Source: Nephromyces sp. MM_2019
Taxonomy: Eukaryota; Apicomplexa; Aconoidasida; Nephromycida
Length of the DNA: 64,000 nt
NCBI GenBank assembly: GCA_015657535.1
Contig: JADHZB010001894.1
Span: 12,674 to 76,673, forward strand
Direction of reading: 5' to 3'
A model generated the notes under the pieces. The model was not told the DNA's origin. It saw only the letters and a list, made by a program, of their open reading frames with translations, and searched no databases. The translations under genes were made by a program, and so were the position numbers. Positions within the stretch are counted from its first letter, which is position 1. Each line of letters opens with the position of its first letter. Below are positions 47,429 through 62,432 of the stretch, one piece after another.

Positions 47429-50400
47429 ATGTCTTTTCCGGTTTCAACTGTTTCTGAAGCCTCTTCCGTCTATGATGATGCTTTCCAGAGGTCAGAATTG
47501 CTGCCCGAAGTAAATGGAAATTGGAGAATCCAAGAACTCTCCCTCTTCAATGAGCCAAGCCAAGCATTCCCTTATGGATACAAACGCCGAGACAGGGGGA
47601 AAGGTTGGGTTCCTACCTCCACAAGATTCCCCCAAAATTCAATTCTTCAAGGAAATCTTCCCACCGTCGGGTCTGTGAGCACACATGAAGTAACTGTCGC
47701 CTCTATTCCTTCACTTCATCAAGGCCGTTTGGCGAGCACATCTTGTGGTTATTACATTGACCTGTGCAGTGGAGGTTCGGCCCAAGATGCTAGAAGAGAT
47801 GAAGATGCAGTTTTTTCGTCAAACAAGAGGCCTTGCCTTGGGGCAGAAGAGGGTCCTGCAATTAACCTGCGTCCTGGGGGATTGGGGGGAGAGAGGGTGG
47901 GGGCTAGAGGTTTTGATTCTTCGGTTGGGGGGGAAGGTGGAGGCCTTGATTCTCTGGTTTCACCTCCTTTAGCCCAGGATTGCACAGAAGGCGAAGTTTC
48001 AGCATCAAATTTACTTCAAGAAGACCCATGTCCGGACTTTGTTGGACCGGTGTTTGATGTTGGAAGAGATCGCAGTTTTGTATGGTTAGTGAAGTTAGTG
48101 TGTATGCAGTATGAAGATGCTTGATTTAGGCCCTTCAATTCGCAGCGATATGACAGTGGGAGCTTCATGACTTTGTTTAATGAGCACATAGTGGTTGATT
48201 CCAAGGCTTGCCTTTTAGTTAGGGTTTTCCTTTTGCTTGGAAGGCTTGTATCCCCTTAATCTTTAATGGAGGGATGGCAGACTTTGTGTGCATTTTCGAG
48301 ATAATGAGCAATTTATTGCCTCTGAAGATGGTAATATGCTTGAGAGGGTATATTTGGAGGAGAGTACTGGTGTGTTGAAGCCCATAATTGAGATAGTTTG
48401 GAGCTGGTTGTGTGTTGAAGTGTGCACTTCACAGCTGCCCCCGAACTGCTACTCAATTTACACACACGCACTTCATGGCTACTCCTGAGCTGTTGCTTCG
48501 TTTCCATACACACCATAACTACTCAAAGCTTTCTCAATTTTGAATTTTCCTCATTCCAATTCATCATTTCCTAATTTTTAAGATTCCCTGACAACCCTCT
48601 AACGTTTTTCTTATTCTTTCATCTCTTTTCACCGGCTTCTTACTTCTTATATATTACTCACTCAATGCATATCTTTTTGTCATATCTTCACCATTTTCTG
48701 CTTTCTCCGAGCTGCGCACAACCTTTCGCCATCCATTCACTGCCTAATACTGCTCTCTCTCTGAAGAAGGGATACAGTGAAATTTTCTTGATTTCTCTGC
48801 CTACAGCTTGGTGAGAGCAGGCTACGTGGAGGTGTGTGATACTTCACCATTCCTTCCCAAGGAGTCTCTCTTCTGTCCGTTTCTGCGAGTGAGACTTCCG
48901 TGTTGTATACGTTCTGAGAAGCATATGTCAGCCTTTGTAACTGAAATCCCGGAAGATATCAAAGGCTATTCACCCTTCCTCATCACCTTGGCCTTGTTTT
49001 CACTAGAAGATTTGATGCTCTATAGGATTCAGATTCTCACTTTTGGTAGAGTTTTTGCTTATTGTAACTCTCCTAATATTACTAGCGAACCATCGTCCTC
49101 TTCTAGCAACTGTTTACGAGAGATTTTGAAGCTCCTGTCTTCTGAAACGCTTACAGAAACCTCATCTTCATGGCAGAATCAACGAAACAGCATTCAAAAG
49201 CACCACGAAGAAGGTAATAATGAGGGGGATTTCGCACGCACACAACATACAGAAACCACGTTTAACAAAAACCTGCCTTTAGGTGAAGACTCTGCTATTC
49301 ATTATTCGCTTTCTGGAGATGGAAGCAAGCACTTTCCAGCGGAATTTCCTGAAAACAAACAGGTGAATCGCGAAAATATCCTGGAAAACCCTCCTTTTTC
49401 AGAGGAGAAAAATGATGTTTATTCTTCTTCTCTCTCCTTGCCTCCACTATCTAAGCTTGTGAAAAATTACTTGTATCACGTTACTACTCCTTCTGCCGAG
49501 GTTCTAGAGGGTTTTGCCGAGAGATTTGGCTATGGAGCAGTTCTTGCTCGACCGGTGAGCATAACGGTAATGAGGATCTACAGCCAGTTGGAGGGTGGAA
49601 GCAACGTAGCAGCAAAGCCATCTTCTTCTCCTGTTAATCGGCTAGCTCAATACTCCTTAGGGGTCAATGCTTCTGGGGCGTTGAAGAAGGGGCTTCAAGA
49701 GGAGCGATGGGGGGTGAACACCCCCCCCCTAGAAGCCCACTTTGGGATTAAAACCCCCCCCCCACAACCTCACCCTGATCTCCATCCCACCCCTTCTCCT
49801 CAATCCCCACTATCTCCCAATTATCTCCCCCCCAAGAGAAGAGACTTTTTCACACACAACTGTGAAGTCCATCTTGCTCATGTAAATGCAGTGGTTTTCT
49901 TGGATTTGAAGTGCAGTATCTGTGGGATTTCATTTCTTCCAGAGTGTCTTCAAGCTTCAAACCTTCATAGTGAGAATTCATCAAAAAGATTTCATGCTTC
50001 TCTACTGTTTAACGAAGAAGCTTCAGCAGCATCTTCAACTGGGTTGAAGAAGGAGGCTTCTACCTCTGAGGGGGCTTCTCATTCGGCCTCTCAGTTTCAG
50101 TTGAAATACTTGTACTTTAATCGCTCAAAGCGCAGCCATAGTGAAGCTTTAAGCAGTCAAAATCGAGCAGATTTTGATGTTGATAGGAAGATGAGAAGGC
50201 CAGGAGACGCACACACAAGATTGATGCCTTTCCCATGCTTGTGTGAGGCTGTGATTGCTTTTTCAGAGAGAAAAGTGCTCTCAGACATCGGCAGTTCAGA
50301 GCTTGGCCGAAATTCAGGATTAGGCTTAGTTATTGATGTTCCTGTATGCCCATTCGGAGGTTTGGATGGGGGGAAGAGTGTGCTTGTGGGCGTGTGGGTA

Positions 50401-53400
50401 TGTGTGTGCATAAGTGTGTATATTCCGCAGGTGTGTGTGTGGGTGTGATGCTTGTATCTGTTTATATGTGAAGTTCGCTTGTAAAAGGATTTCCTTCACT
50501 TTGCTTTTTTTTTATTTGTGAACGCAATTTTAGTATGGCCTGACAAGGCTAACGGTTATGCTCGACATTCATTCGAGAGATTCCCTCCTTTTAGACTGCA
50601 CACACACACCCACCTTCACCCCACACCTGCCCCCCCCCGACACACAGAAAATTTCAGCACATCTCCTACAATCCACAGCAAATTGCCCCCAAAAAAATGC
50701 TTTTCTCGCCTCTAGATGCTGCCACCCTCTTAAAGCCCTTCATTTGCTTCATTTGTTCATCTTTTCCGCTATTTTTCGTCAAAGCGGTTGATTTTCACCC
50801 CTAAAAACCCCAAAATTTTCGCTTATTAGGTAGTAAAAAGTCTCTTGTTGAGAAGGTAGGCTTAGCTAAGCCTAAAGTAGCATCAAGTCGCGAAACAGAC
50901 GGAATCACAAGGCTGTTAAAGAGAGGTGTGTTTTCATCACTTTCATCTTCCATGAAGAAGCTCTATTCATCAGATGTTCAGCGCTTTAAACGCAAATCTT
51001 CTGCTTCTGCACTGCGAGCGAAGTTTTCGGCAATAAACTTTGAAGATTCCAATTTTTTGGTTTCTTTTAGTGGAAAACATCATAAACATCAAACACTTGA
51101 GAGTCGATCTAAAACTGTAGATGATGAAGGTTTTCTGGGAGGGACGTTGCATTTGTGGAAGGTAGCCAGCAAAGAAATCGAAGAAATCTGCAGTTTAGAT
51201 GTTGAAATCCGAAGTCTGAGGGAGAAAAATGAGGCTTTTTCGGTAAAATGATGGGGTGTTCTTTGGGTGATTTATATGCCTGTTTTGAGGGAGTGTGGTG
51301 GAGGAGTGCTCGTGTGTGAGCATTTTGGAGGGGTGTGGGGAGGGCAGGTATTGTGTGCGTGTGCTTTATTGAGGTTATGTAGAAGCTTGGGCTTTTCTGT
51401 GTTTGTATTTGGGCTTTGTGCATCTGTATGGATCCCTCTGTTTCTTAGGCGAGATTTTCACTCTTCTTCCTGCTGCAATTTGTGTGTGAAAACCTCGTCA
51501 GAAGCTCTTTTTCTTATAATATGATGCGTTTGGCTAATATCTCTGCGTTAAAACGGCAGTTTAAGGCTATTTGTGGAGTAAAATTTGAGGAAAATGTTGA
51601 AAAAATGAGGAAAATTGCTGAAAGAAGATAAAATCTGCAAGAAGGAAAAGTAGAGATGAGAAAGAGAATGTATAAAAACGTCTAAAAGACAAGCAAAGCA
51701 TATACAAGGTCAAGATGAAGAGCAGAATGTAGCAAAACATCAAAAAAAGTAGAAAACATTAAAAAAGTGAATATCCTTGTAAGGCAAGCGCAAGGAAGAA
51801 GAATAGGAGGAGATTCTTGTTTGTGTGTGTGTTGTGTCATTATTCACTGGTTTTCTAGTTCAAAGATGTGATTGCTTCTTTTGTAGCTTTCAAATCCTAA
51901 TCTTCAAGTGGTATACTACTAATCAGTTATCTTGTGTGTGCATTTAGCAGCTATTATAATGTGTGGGGCGCTGCGATCAGAGCTTACTCTTGAGGAGTAT
52001 AAGCTTCTATCTTCTGTTTGTAGCCTCAAGGAAGATTCAGAGAGTTGAATGTTGTGTCCGTCTGTGTGTGTGTTAAAGTCGTTGGAAGGCTGAAGTTACA
52101 TACAAGGTGTATAACCTGTTTCATCCTTTTTTGCATAAATTTTATGTTCTTTTTCAGAACCAAAGCACAAACATGCTTTCAAGTAGTTTAGCAGGAAAGA
52201 CTGTGTGTTTGGCGCTCCAAAACTACTTCTTTATCATTCGAACTGACTTGAAAACTCTTTGGCATGTCTGGTAAGTGCATTGTGTTGGTATCTATATGTG
52301 TGTGCATATGTGTATCTGTGTGTGCAGGTGTGTGTGTGACTTAATTTCAATCAGTTCTAAGCATCTAAAGCATATGCTTTTGCAACGCCCTTGTAGATCT
52401 ATAGGCTGCAACCACCAATATAAGCTTGAAAAGTGTAGAAAACATCATCTTCATCTTCATTATGTTCATGATCTTAATCTTCATCATTTATTATCCTCAT
52501 CATCTTCTTCATCCTCATCCTCATCATCTTTATCTTCATCTTCTTCTTTATCTAAGTCAGCACACACTTTATCGCATATTGAATTGGGTGTTCAGCACTA
52601 TACAGCTTCCTAGGGAATATGATCTGGAAGCTCGTTTAAACATCGCTCTCTCTGAGTTTTCTTTGTGGGTGAAGTTTGTAAAGGAGGTGCTTCGATTTAG
52701 ATTTTCCACACACGGTGAGTACGATTTCACATAATGGTGTTTCATAGTTCGAAGTCAAAGAAAGCTATGCATGCTGAAGTGTGTGTGCGTGCGTGTGTTT
52801 ACGTCTGTATGTGTGTGCATGTGTTTCTTTTTGTTTTATTTATCTTTTATGTTTCTGTATTTTTTATATACTTTAGTAGGTCTCTGTGTGTATCTATCTA
52901 TATCTTTTTATGTATCTCTCTGTGTCCTTGTGTGTGCGTATTTAAGTGTGTCTGTTTTTCATGTGTGTTATGTATCTTTCTCTCTTTTACTATTACATGT
53001 GTGTATCTCTTTCTGTTTCTGCATTTCTTGCTGTGTGTTTTTAGAGCTACCTCACCCAATTCCCTCTATGCACACACTCCAAACATTGCTTGCGTCTCTC
53101 CTTTCTCCTGTAGAACTTCTGTTTTTCCTGTCATCATCATCATTATCTGTTTATTGTATCTTTTCGCAGAGAGCGAGATGATGGGTGCTGTGTGTTCGGC
53201 TGCTGCCTCCTCAACTACCTTATCGGCCATTTCAAGCAGCGGAATTGACTGCTTTCAGAGGCATCTTTTGAAGCCTTGGGAGTCGCTTTCTCCACACAAT
53301 GAGACAGGCTCTACGCCTAGGCAACTAGTGAGTTTTGAAGCTCTTTGGCAGGCTTTTGATGTGGGAGCTTCGGTGTTAAAGCATCGAATGAAGCATGAAG

Positions 53401-56400
53401 ATGAAGGGAGTGATTGTGTGTCTCTAGTAGAGAGAGAAGAAGCTCTTCGTTTCGTGGCAGATTACAAGTTTGTGCTTGAAAAGAAGGAATCGAGGTTGAA
53501 GATTGGCTTTAGAAACCCTGATGTTAGGGTTCCTGAAGAAAAGAGGCGGGATTCATACGTGGAGTGTATGATGCAGGGAGCTCCTGAGGATGTTTCTCTC
53601 CGAGATAATCGTCAGGCACCTTTAGAATGCTGCAGGGTTGCGGGAGATGAGAGCTACAACGTATGGAAAAGGCGTGTAGCAGAGGGTATAGAATCTTCGG
53701 GAAGAGATTTGCCCGTCTTTAGCGGAGGAGAGTGCAATTCGGGTGATTTCGGCTTGTCTGATTCATGTTTTGCTTCTTCATCTGCATCTACTTCTGCACC
53801 TAACTTTTTGCTCAGCTCATCCGCGGCCTCTTCACCAGCTTCTAACTCCTCCGCTGTTTCTTCAAGCATCTCCTCTTGCTCTCAATCTCTTCCCTCAAAA
53901 GAGGCTAGCATGTCAGTACCGGCGCCTTTCTTAGCTGCTCCCTCCACACAAGCTATCCCACAGCTGATTTCTTCGCACACACACCACGATTCTTCAGCTA
54001 CTCGTCAATCTACCCCCTTTCCACCTCCTTCGACCCCTCAAAAACCCTTTTTCTCGCTTCTTCAACATCTTCACATTCCACTGAAGAAGGCTGAGGCTGC
54101 AGGGATTTCGTTTGAGACGCTCTCCTTTGGTAGCACCGAATCTTCACCCATTGAAGATGGAAAAGCCTATCATTTGCTCTTTGAAGACCATCGTTCGTAT
54201 AGTGAAGATCGATATAGAGAGCTGCTATGTATGCTAGATTGTGAATATTCGAGCCTTGGAGAGTTTAGCGACGTTTCTCTGGCATCCGAGCTGCGTAAAT
54301 GTGATGAACACACACGCGAAAAGCTAATTTCACAACATCTTTCTGCTAACCTATCGCCTCGAACTGCTGTTTCTTCCATACCTAGAGATACTGAGCCCAT
54401 CAGAGGGGGCCTGCCGAAGAGAGAAGATCACCCGAATGAGCCTCATTTTGAGAAGAAAAATGATTGTGTGTTGCCCGCTATTCAACGCACTTCTCACGCT
54501 GTTTCCACTTCAAGTTTCAAAGAAAATGGCGAAAATTTGAGGAAAAAATCCGCTTTTTCTGCAGATTCGGGGCTCAGCAGTAGCCCTTCGTTTCCTATTG
54601 CAAATCCCACACACACTCACCGAAGTAAGCCACTCAACGAAGCGAAGAGCTCTCCGAGAGCTGCTGGTAAGCTTAAACGGGTGGGAAATGGTATGTTGAG
54701 CAGTGGTTATAATTTTTTAAGTTTTTTCGTAGGATGTTGAAGTGGTATTTGGTTTTGTGTGTGGGTGTGTGTGGGTGTGTGTGTGGGTGTGGGTGTGTGT
54801 GTGGGTGTGTGTGTGGGTGTGTGTGGGTGTGTGTGTGGGTGTGTGTGTGGGCGTGTGTGGGCGTGTGTGGGTGTGTGTGTGGGCGTGTGTGTGGGTGTCT
54901 GTGTGTGTGTATGTGTGTGTGTGTGTATGTGTGTGTTTGTGTTGTGTGTGCGTGTGTGTGGGTGTGTGTGGGTGTGTGTGGGTGTGTGTGTGGGCGTGTG
55001 TGGGCGTGTCGTTATATGGTCAAAGTATATACTGAGGATATGCAGATGTTTATAATGTTAGCGCGGGGCTAAGGGTGAAGTGGGAGAAGATGATGAAGCA
55101 AATTAATAGGAAGATTATGCAGCAGATGATGAAGACGAAGAAGAGAAAGTGAGTGGAAAAGTCAGAAGAGACCTTCATGAAGAGGAACCACGAAGTGACC
55201 GCCAGGCACTACCGGAGGAACGTTTTCTTCATCAAATTACACACACACAATCGAAATGGGACTCACCCTCCCTTTTAAAATGCCCCTATTCGCTGCCTAC
55301 CTCCCTCTCACAGACACATACTATCGCTCTAGACTCTAAATTTTTGATGTTTCTTAGATGAGAATTTCACCGGGAAAAACTCACGCACACAGACATTGAA
55401 GACAGGTTATTCTCTTGATGAAGTGGTTGGCTTTGGTGGCTCCTTCTTTCTTCATCATGCGGAGAATTTCTTAGGGAAAGAGCAGCTTCCTAGCTTCTGG
55501 ACATTCCCTGGAGATCAGCATATGCAGCTTTTAAGTGAAAACTTCGCTGTAATGTTAAGATTCTCCCGCTTCATATTGTCCTACTTTTTGTGCGAAATCT
55601 TCACATCATCTGTTAATGTAGAGCTCATCTTCACTGCGTTACAGTGGACTGTCGATGAATCTGGTGAGTTTTGATTGTTGAATGTGGTGGTGTGTGTGTG
55701 TGCAGGGTGCGCAAGGGAAGTGTGTGTACAGTGGGGAGCAAGTTTGAGTGTTTTTTTGGAAGAGGGCAGTGTGTTGTGTATATACGTGTTGTTGTGGGTA
55801 TGTGTGATGGATATATTGAAGGTGGGGCTGTTTTAGTGTGTGTGTATTTCATGGATGATGTATGCTGCCTGAAAAGCAGAGTCGGCATCTTCTTCATGTT
55901 TGAATATCTTTTGATTGCTTAGTTGCCTCAAATTGGTGTTTTGTGTGTTAATGAACTGTGTGCTGGCAGTTACTGAACTCTCTGTAATGTATATTACGGA
56001 GTTCGCACTCTCGGAAATGAAGTGCTTCAGATCTCCCACACACACACACACATTCAAGCCTTAACGCATTGATGCTAGTCTGCGAGCTTTCTCTTCACAT
56101 CAGGCTTGAAGGTATGCACTGATTCTTCCATTCCAGAGGCTGAGTTTGTGAGATGCATAGAAGGCCTTGTCTTAAGCTTTTGGAGTCCAAGCAATCAGGA
56201 AAGCTTGGAGCTGCTTCCTGAGGTGTGTTGCTGATGTAGCCTTCAAAGCAGTATTAAAAGGAGTGGTACTTTGTGCGATTATTGTAATTGTGTTACTCTA
56301 TTTTTTTCGCTATATATGTATGTGTGAATGTGTGTGGATGTGTGTGCACGTATGTGAGTGTGTGAGTGTCTTTTTGTGAATCTTTCTGTGCTGTTAGTCC

Positions 56401-59400
56401 CTTTAAAGATTGTGCACACACACAAGAAGCACATTTTTTTGTGATATCTCAAAAGTGATTTACTTCTTCTGGTCATACTTTTCCCTCTTCATGTCTGCTA
56501 TCAATTGCTCTCATCTTGGCTGTTTTTAGGTGGTTTTTGAGGCTTGTCAGAGGTGCCTAATCAACTTCAATCGTGTAGTCAGCATTCAGGCATCTCAGTT
56601 GGTGTGCATGAGCACATCAACTTCATGGAATGTGACGAATACACCGATTCATCATCATGAAAAATCTCACAATCTGAGGCTTGATGATGCGTTAGTGATG
56701 ATATCTTCTTCATTTGGTAAGGAAGAAGATTTCTTATGAATTCTATGGGTTTGTAGGAAATTGATATTTTTTAGAGGATGTAGACCGAGGAGAAGATGAA
56801 GAAGAGGAAGTTCACTGAGTGGGAAAATGCGGTTGCAAAGTGGAGGAGGCTCAGAAAAGTACTGTTTAGCTAAAGCTTGACAGCTAGCTTCTACTGGCTA
56901 AACAGCAACCTTTATGCGGTGATCATACTGGAAAGATAGCCTAATCATACTTTGTATTTTGCATTCAACAATTGAAATCACCGTGTGTGTATGCATCAGT
57001 GGGTGCTACGATATCCTGTATAGTGACAGCGGCTGTAGTGTTCTTTTTTTTGTATCTGTGAAGCTTTTTCGTGTGGTAAAGCGTTTTCTACGTTGAATAG
57101 ATGATATTATCTTTAGTGTGTGTGAAACGTTGCTTTGTGTATTCTGTCTCCTCTTTGAATTTTCCCCACGCCGCATCGTTTATATAACTTTTTTTTTATT
57201 CATCTCCCTCTTCTTCATCTCTCCCCTCTTTTCCCTCTCCTCCTCTATCATCATCCCTCCTCACACCCCCCTACCCATCTACCCCCCTACACCTCTCCCC
57301 CCTCTAGGGTTTAGGGTTATCTACAACTCACAAGACATTCTCTCAATGATAGCAGCGACTCTGAAGCATCACAGCTCAGCCTTTGCTTCTCTGCTTGCCT
57401 CTCTCGGTGTGTGTGCGCAATTCAAAGCTATTAGAGCTGTGAGACCGATGAGAAGATGCGAATCTGCTGAGACTCTGAAAGAAGCCTTCAGCAGGAAGGC
57501 AGGTGGCGGATACTCTGCGAATGATCGCCTGTTGGGGGGGGGGGGTGCAGCGATGGAGGGGGGGCTTTCCCCGTTTGGAGCGATTAGCTGTACGTTGAGT
57601 GATGGCCCCATCTTGGCACTGGAGATTAGGAGTTTTCTTAAGGATGTTTTGAGTTAGTTTGGCGTGTGTTGTTGGAGGGTTTGTGTGTGTGTGTGTTGTT
57701 GGAGGACACGTGTACTTTGTGGAGGTTTCATAGTTTACATGTGCTGTTCTAGGGTTTCTGGGAATGTAGTGGGGGGTTTGGTGGTATTTTTGTGTTATTG
57801 AGTCTTTGATAGTGTGTGTTTTGGAGGTTTGATAATGGTGTGTTTGTATCACTGAGATTTTCAAACGGTTTATCTCACTGCATAGCATTGCTTTGCATGT
57901 GTGTGGCTGAAGATTTTCCATAGCATGTGTGTGTTACACACCACCTGCTTCACACTTCTTCGGAAGCTAACGAGGTACGAGTTGTTTACCCATCTGTGAT
58001 TTCATCTAAGAAGTATAACGTCAAGTACGTTTGAGTAGTTTAGATGCTGTGTGTGTGCTCAGTTCCTATCTACAGCTACGTGCGTATATGGAGTGTACAT
58101 ACACTGCTTGCTGTGTGTCGTCTTCAGGTGTATACTCTTCGCCTTTGTGGAGAATGGTTGTGTGTGGCTGGCTGATCTCCAACTACCTTGGAGCTTTCTC
58201 ATCAGAAACTGAGCCTAAACTATTGGAAAAATGGTATGGCTGCTTTATCAAGTTGATTGATGGTATGAATGGAGCGGATTATGCACGCATCCTTCTACCT
58301 GTCTGGGAGATATCACAGCTAAACTCTCAGGGTCGTTTCGTAGACCAGCGGTGAGCTATACCTTGAAGATACACGTGTTAAGCTTGTGGGGGGTGATGTG
58401 TGTGTGTTTTCTTGTGTGTGGTTGTGGGGGTTGGGGTAGAGATTACTCGTGGGCGTTGTTTATGAGCATGGTTTGTGTGTATTTTTGCTTCTAATTCTCT
58501 TTGTGTATGTGAGTGCTTACTTACATGTTTCGATGTACCCATTTCTGTGCATGTCTGTGTGTTGAATTACATTCTTTTCAAGTGGGTGTACATGCAGGGG
58601 TCTCATCTTGTTCAGAGTTGATAGTGTATGCATGTTCATGTGTGTATGCTTATGCGTGTGCTTGTGTGCGTGTGTGCGTCTACATCTTTGCAGGTATATG
58701 AGTGTGTGCATGTCTGTGCATGTGCGCATCTATGCTTCTGTGTGCGTACATGTGTGTGTGTATGTGCTTTCAATAGCTTTAATTTCAGGGTTCTACTCAC
58801 TCCGCTCGTTTCCACTACGTCTTCTTCTGTTTTGACAGAAGCTTTGAGCTTACACGTTCTTCTTCCTCTTTTCTTCAGGCATATCTTAGCTTCTGCAGGC
58901 TACTGTAGCAGCGAAACCTACAGACTAGTAGTTAATGCTATTGAAGATGTTGTGCTTGAAGCTTTTGGTAGCACTTTCTCGAGATCTAGCCTATTCCTTA
59001 GTGGTGTGTTTGATGAATACCTCAGGTTAATCCGCTTGGAGAGGAATCTTTCGATGCAATTTCGAGCTTCTGCATGTAAGGGGGGATAGGGGGGTGGTGT
59101 GGGAGGTGGTGTGGAGGGTGGTGTGGGGGGTAGTGTGGAGGGTGGTGTGGGGGTTGGATGTGTTTTGGTGTTTGTCTGTGTGCTTTTCTATGTGCTCCTT
59201 TCTGTGTGAAGTTCCACATGCACACGCTTATGTGTATACTTCTATATACCTTCTCGTTTCTGTGTGTCATATCTTTCTGCACGCGAATGTGTTTCTCTTC
59301 TTGTGTGTTTTTATATCAATGCCTGTTGGAATGGCGTTGAGTCGAGTGATGTGTGTTTCTAGCTCCCCCTGTGTGTGTCCTTTTTATGGACACAGCCTCA

Positions 59401-62371
59401 GTGCCTTATTCTATTCCTCCTTGTTTTGAGCTTATGTTTTCTCGCTTTTTTTGCATCCCGCACACACATTAGTTCGTTGCTCTAGTGTTAAGATCATTGT
59501 GTGGGCGAAAGAATGATAGATGGCTTCAGAGTCAATCTATTCAACACTCAGGTTTAAAGGCGGATAATCACACACACCCGAGTATCACTAGATCTGACAG
59601 TGTTGGAGCCGTGAAGCTCCTCTCTTACTTTCAAGCTGCTTACACTGTCGGCCTTCAGTTACTGTTTGCCTCGCTATGGCTCAGTAGAAATCTGAATGGA
59701 ACGCTCAATGTGAGAGCAGCCTTTAGCGCTTGGTTCTTCATAGTTGTGTGTGTGGATGTAGATGGGTGGGTGGGGAAGAGTGTGTGTTTAGGTGTGTATG
59801 CGAGTGGGTGTGTGTGCGAGTGGGTGTGTATTTATCGAGTGGGTGTGTGTGTGTGTGTGTTGAGGGTGCAATGTTGTGTTTTATCAATCTTTGCTAGTTA
59901 GCTACAGGATATTAGGTGAAGTTTGAGGTCAGCTTTACTTATTTTAGCGGGTATGCGTGGCTTTGTATGGGTGTGTGTATATCAGTGTGTGTATATCAGT
60001 GTGTCTGTATATTTGCCTTTTTAAAATTTTTTTCAAGGAGTGCTTTTGAGGATTTGAAGGGGATAAGAATGAGGCTGTTAGATTGGGAATCATCTCTGCC
60101 TCAAGTTTTGATGTGTGCGCAGCTATGTGCGGATGCAGTGAACATTTTTTCCCTCGTGTTATATTCCAGAGTTGCTAGTCTCAACACAACACACACTAGG
60201 TACCACACACACGGCCTGGTACACACTTGAACAGGTGCAACCAACCTTATGGATGAGGCCAGGTTCGCATGCAAGGCTGTGTATACACACGGCAAAGTGC
60301 ACACTGGCATGCAAACTAGCATGCTTAAGCATATGCATAAACACGCGCACACACATACACATGTACACACATGAACCTACACATTTGCTTGAACACACAC
60401 ACCCACACTGCCATACACACACGCATTCACGCACATGTTCACACACACGCACACATCGGCGCACCCACACATACCCACCCACGGACACACATATACACCA
60501 CTGCACACCCGCACACACACCCACATAAACACTCGCAGACACACACACATGCACCGACACACACCTGCAGACACATCCACACGCACACTCACCCAAAGGT
60601 ACGCACATCCACCGACACTCCAACCCCCCCACATCCACGCACCCACAACCGCACTAATGCGCACACACATACCCACACCACGCACCCATGCATATGCGCA
60701 AACCACAACCACACAAATGCACACACTATGGTTTCTCCATAACTACAGCTGACCGAGGGAAGGATGAAGCAGAGAATACGCTGGAAAGCTCTGGAAAACC
60801 AGCGCCTTCGTGAGGTGAAGCCTCAAACTGTAGGCAAATTGAGCAGTCGATATGAGTTCCTTTTGTCGGCCTTGAGCTCCCCCTCTTTGTGTGCGTATTT
60901 CTACGCTTCCCCCCCCATCTGGTGGAGTTTAAGGATGGGAGAACTACCAGGGGCTGCAGGAGTGGCAGGCAGATATCTCAGCAGCTCTGGCCAACTCAAT
61001 CAAGGAGGGTTGCATCGCCTTCATGAAGAGTTGGGTTTGCTGAGCTCACTGGTTAAGCTTCACAGCTTTTTTCAAGTAGAAAGTGTGTGTGTGTGTGTTT
61101 TATTGTGTGGCGTATGTGCATTATATCTTTGGGTGATTCTAGTTGAGTGTATATACATTACATCTTCGGCTGATGCTTATTGAATATATATGCTTGGAGT
61201 GAAAAATAGTGCCCTTCTTGCACTTTGTTACTGTACAAAGTGCTTTTGCGTACTTTTTAAGCCTCTGCAGTTTTCTTTGATAAGAAGATGTGCTGTGAGA
61301 TTTGAGGAGCGAGAAACCTTGTTATCATGCTGCTAATGGCTTATTTTGTTGATCTCTTCAACTGTGTATTCACGGTGTATGTACACTCTACTCAGAGCTC
61401 GCTATTGAGAGGGCTATATAAAGCCTTGGAAACAACTCATATGGACATCAGCAAGCTTTCCTCTTCTTTAAAGCTCGGAGAGCGTCAGAATGTCAACGTA
61501 AATTCCCAGCGAAATGCCTTAAAATATCAGGTGATGGAGCAGGATATGGTAGATTAAGAGAATGTGTGAGTAAGATGTGTATGTGTTTGAAGATGATATT
61601 TATGTGTTTGAAGCTATTTGCTTACTTTTTGGTGCTTGATTTCCTGAGAAATTCAATGTATGTGTGTGGAATTGTTACTAGTAAAGTTGCTATAGTTTAG
61701 GTACGCAATGAAAAAATTGCAAAGGTTTCTATTATCGTGTGTGTTGCATCCGAATTCTTCATGTTTAACTGTTTTTTCCTACGCACAAGAACCTATGTAG
61801 TGTTTATGTCAGTGTCTGGCCTTTTTTGCGCCTCTGCTGCACGCGAAGGTTTTATCTGTGGCTCCTTCCTCAGTAGTTCTGCTAGTTATGGATGCCTTCG
61901 CTCTGATATAATAACTACACACAGATGATAATCCTACTCATTGAATGATGAGAATTTATACCTAAGGCTTGTTCATGGCTCCTAGTAATCTTGTGTGTGT
62001 TTGGAATATTTTTAACTATATTGCTTTTGAAGCTGCCTCGTGTAACGTTGTATTATTAGTCTTGAGCAGAAGGGCGAATCTGTTGGAGAGGTTCTCGACT
62101 AATTTGAAGTGCAGCGTATGTGTGTGTAGTCAGCTTTTTGTGTATGTATGTGTGTGCGTGCGCCCGTCTGTGTAAGTAGCATTCTGTCTTGTATTGCACT
62201 GTTTGCTTATTCAGGTTTCACTGTGTGTGCTTGTGCTTGGCTTTCTGTATTGTACTACAATGTGTGTGCAGTTCGCTCTCCATTTCGCACTGCGAAATGC
62301 ACGTGTGCTCATCTGTCTCGCACTGCCATGTGTATGTGTATGTGTGTGCTCACTTTTCCATCTTGCCTTAC

Positions 62372-62432
<61 letters not shown>

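Noticed and set aside
54734..55072. Three overlapping long Val/Cys-rich frames
   Set aside because: They are translations of a TG/TGGG repeat in all frames, inside a phase-confirmed intron.
57303..57320. AGGGTTTAGGG, resembling the TTTAGGG telomere repeat
   Set aside because: Only one and a half units, and the phase places it at the acceptor and start of the exon beginning 57308. It is not an array.
60159..60752. Long His/Thr-rich and Val/Cys-rich frames on both strands
   Set aside because: CA microsatellite artefacts in an intron.
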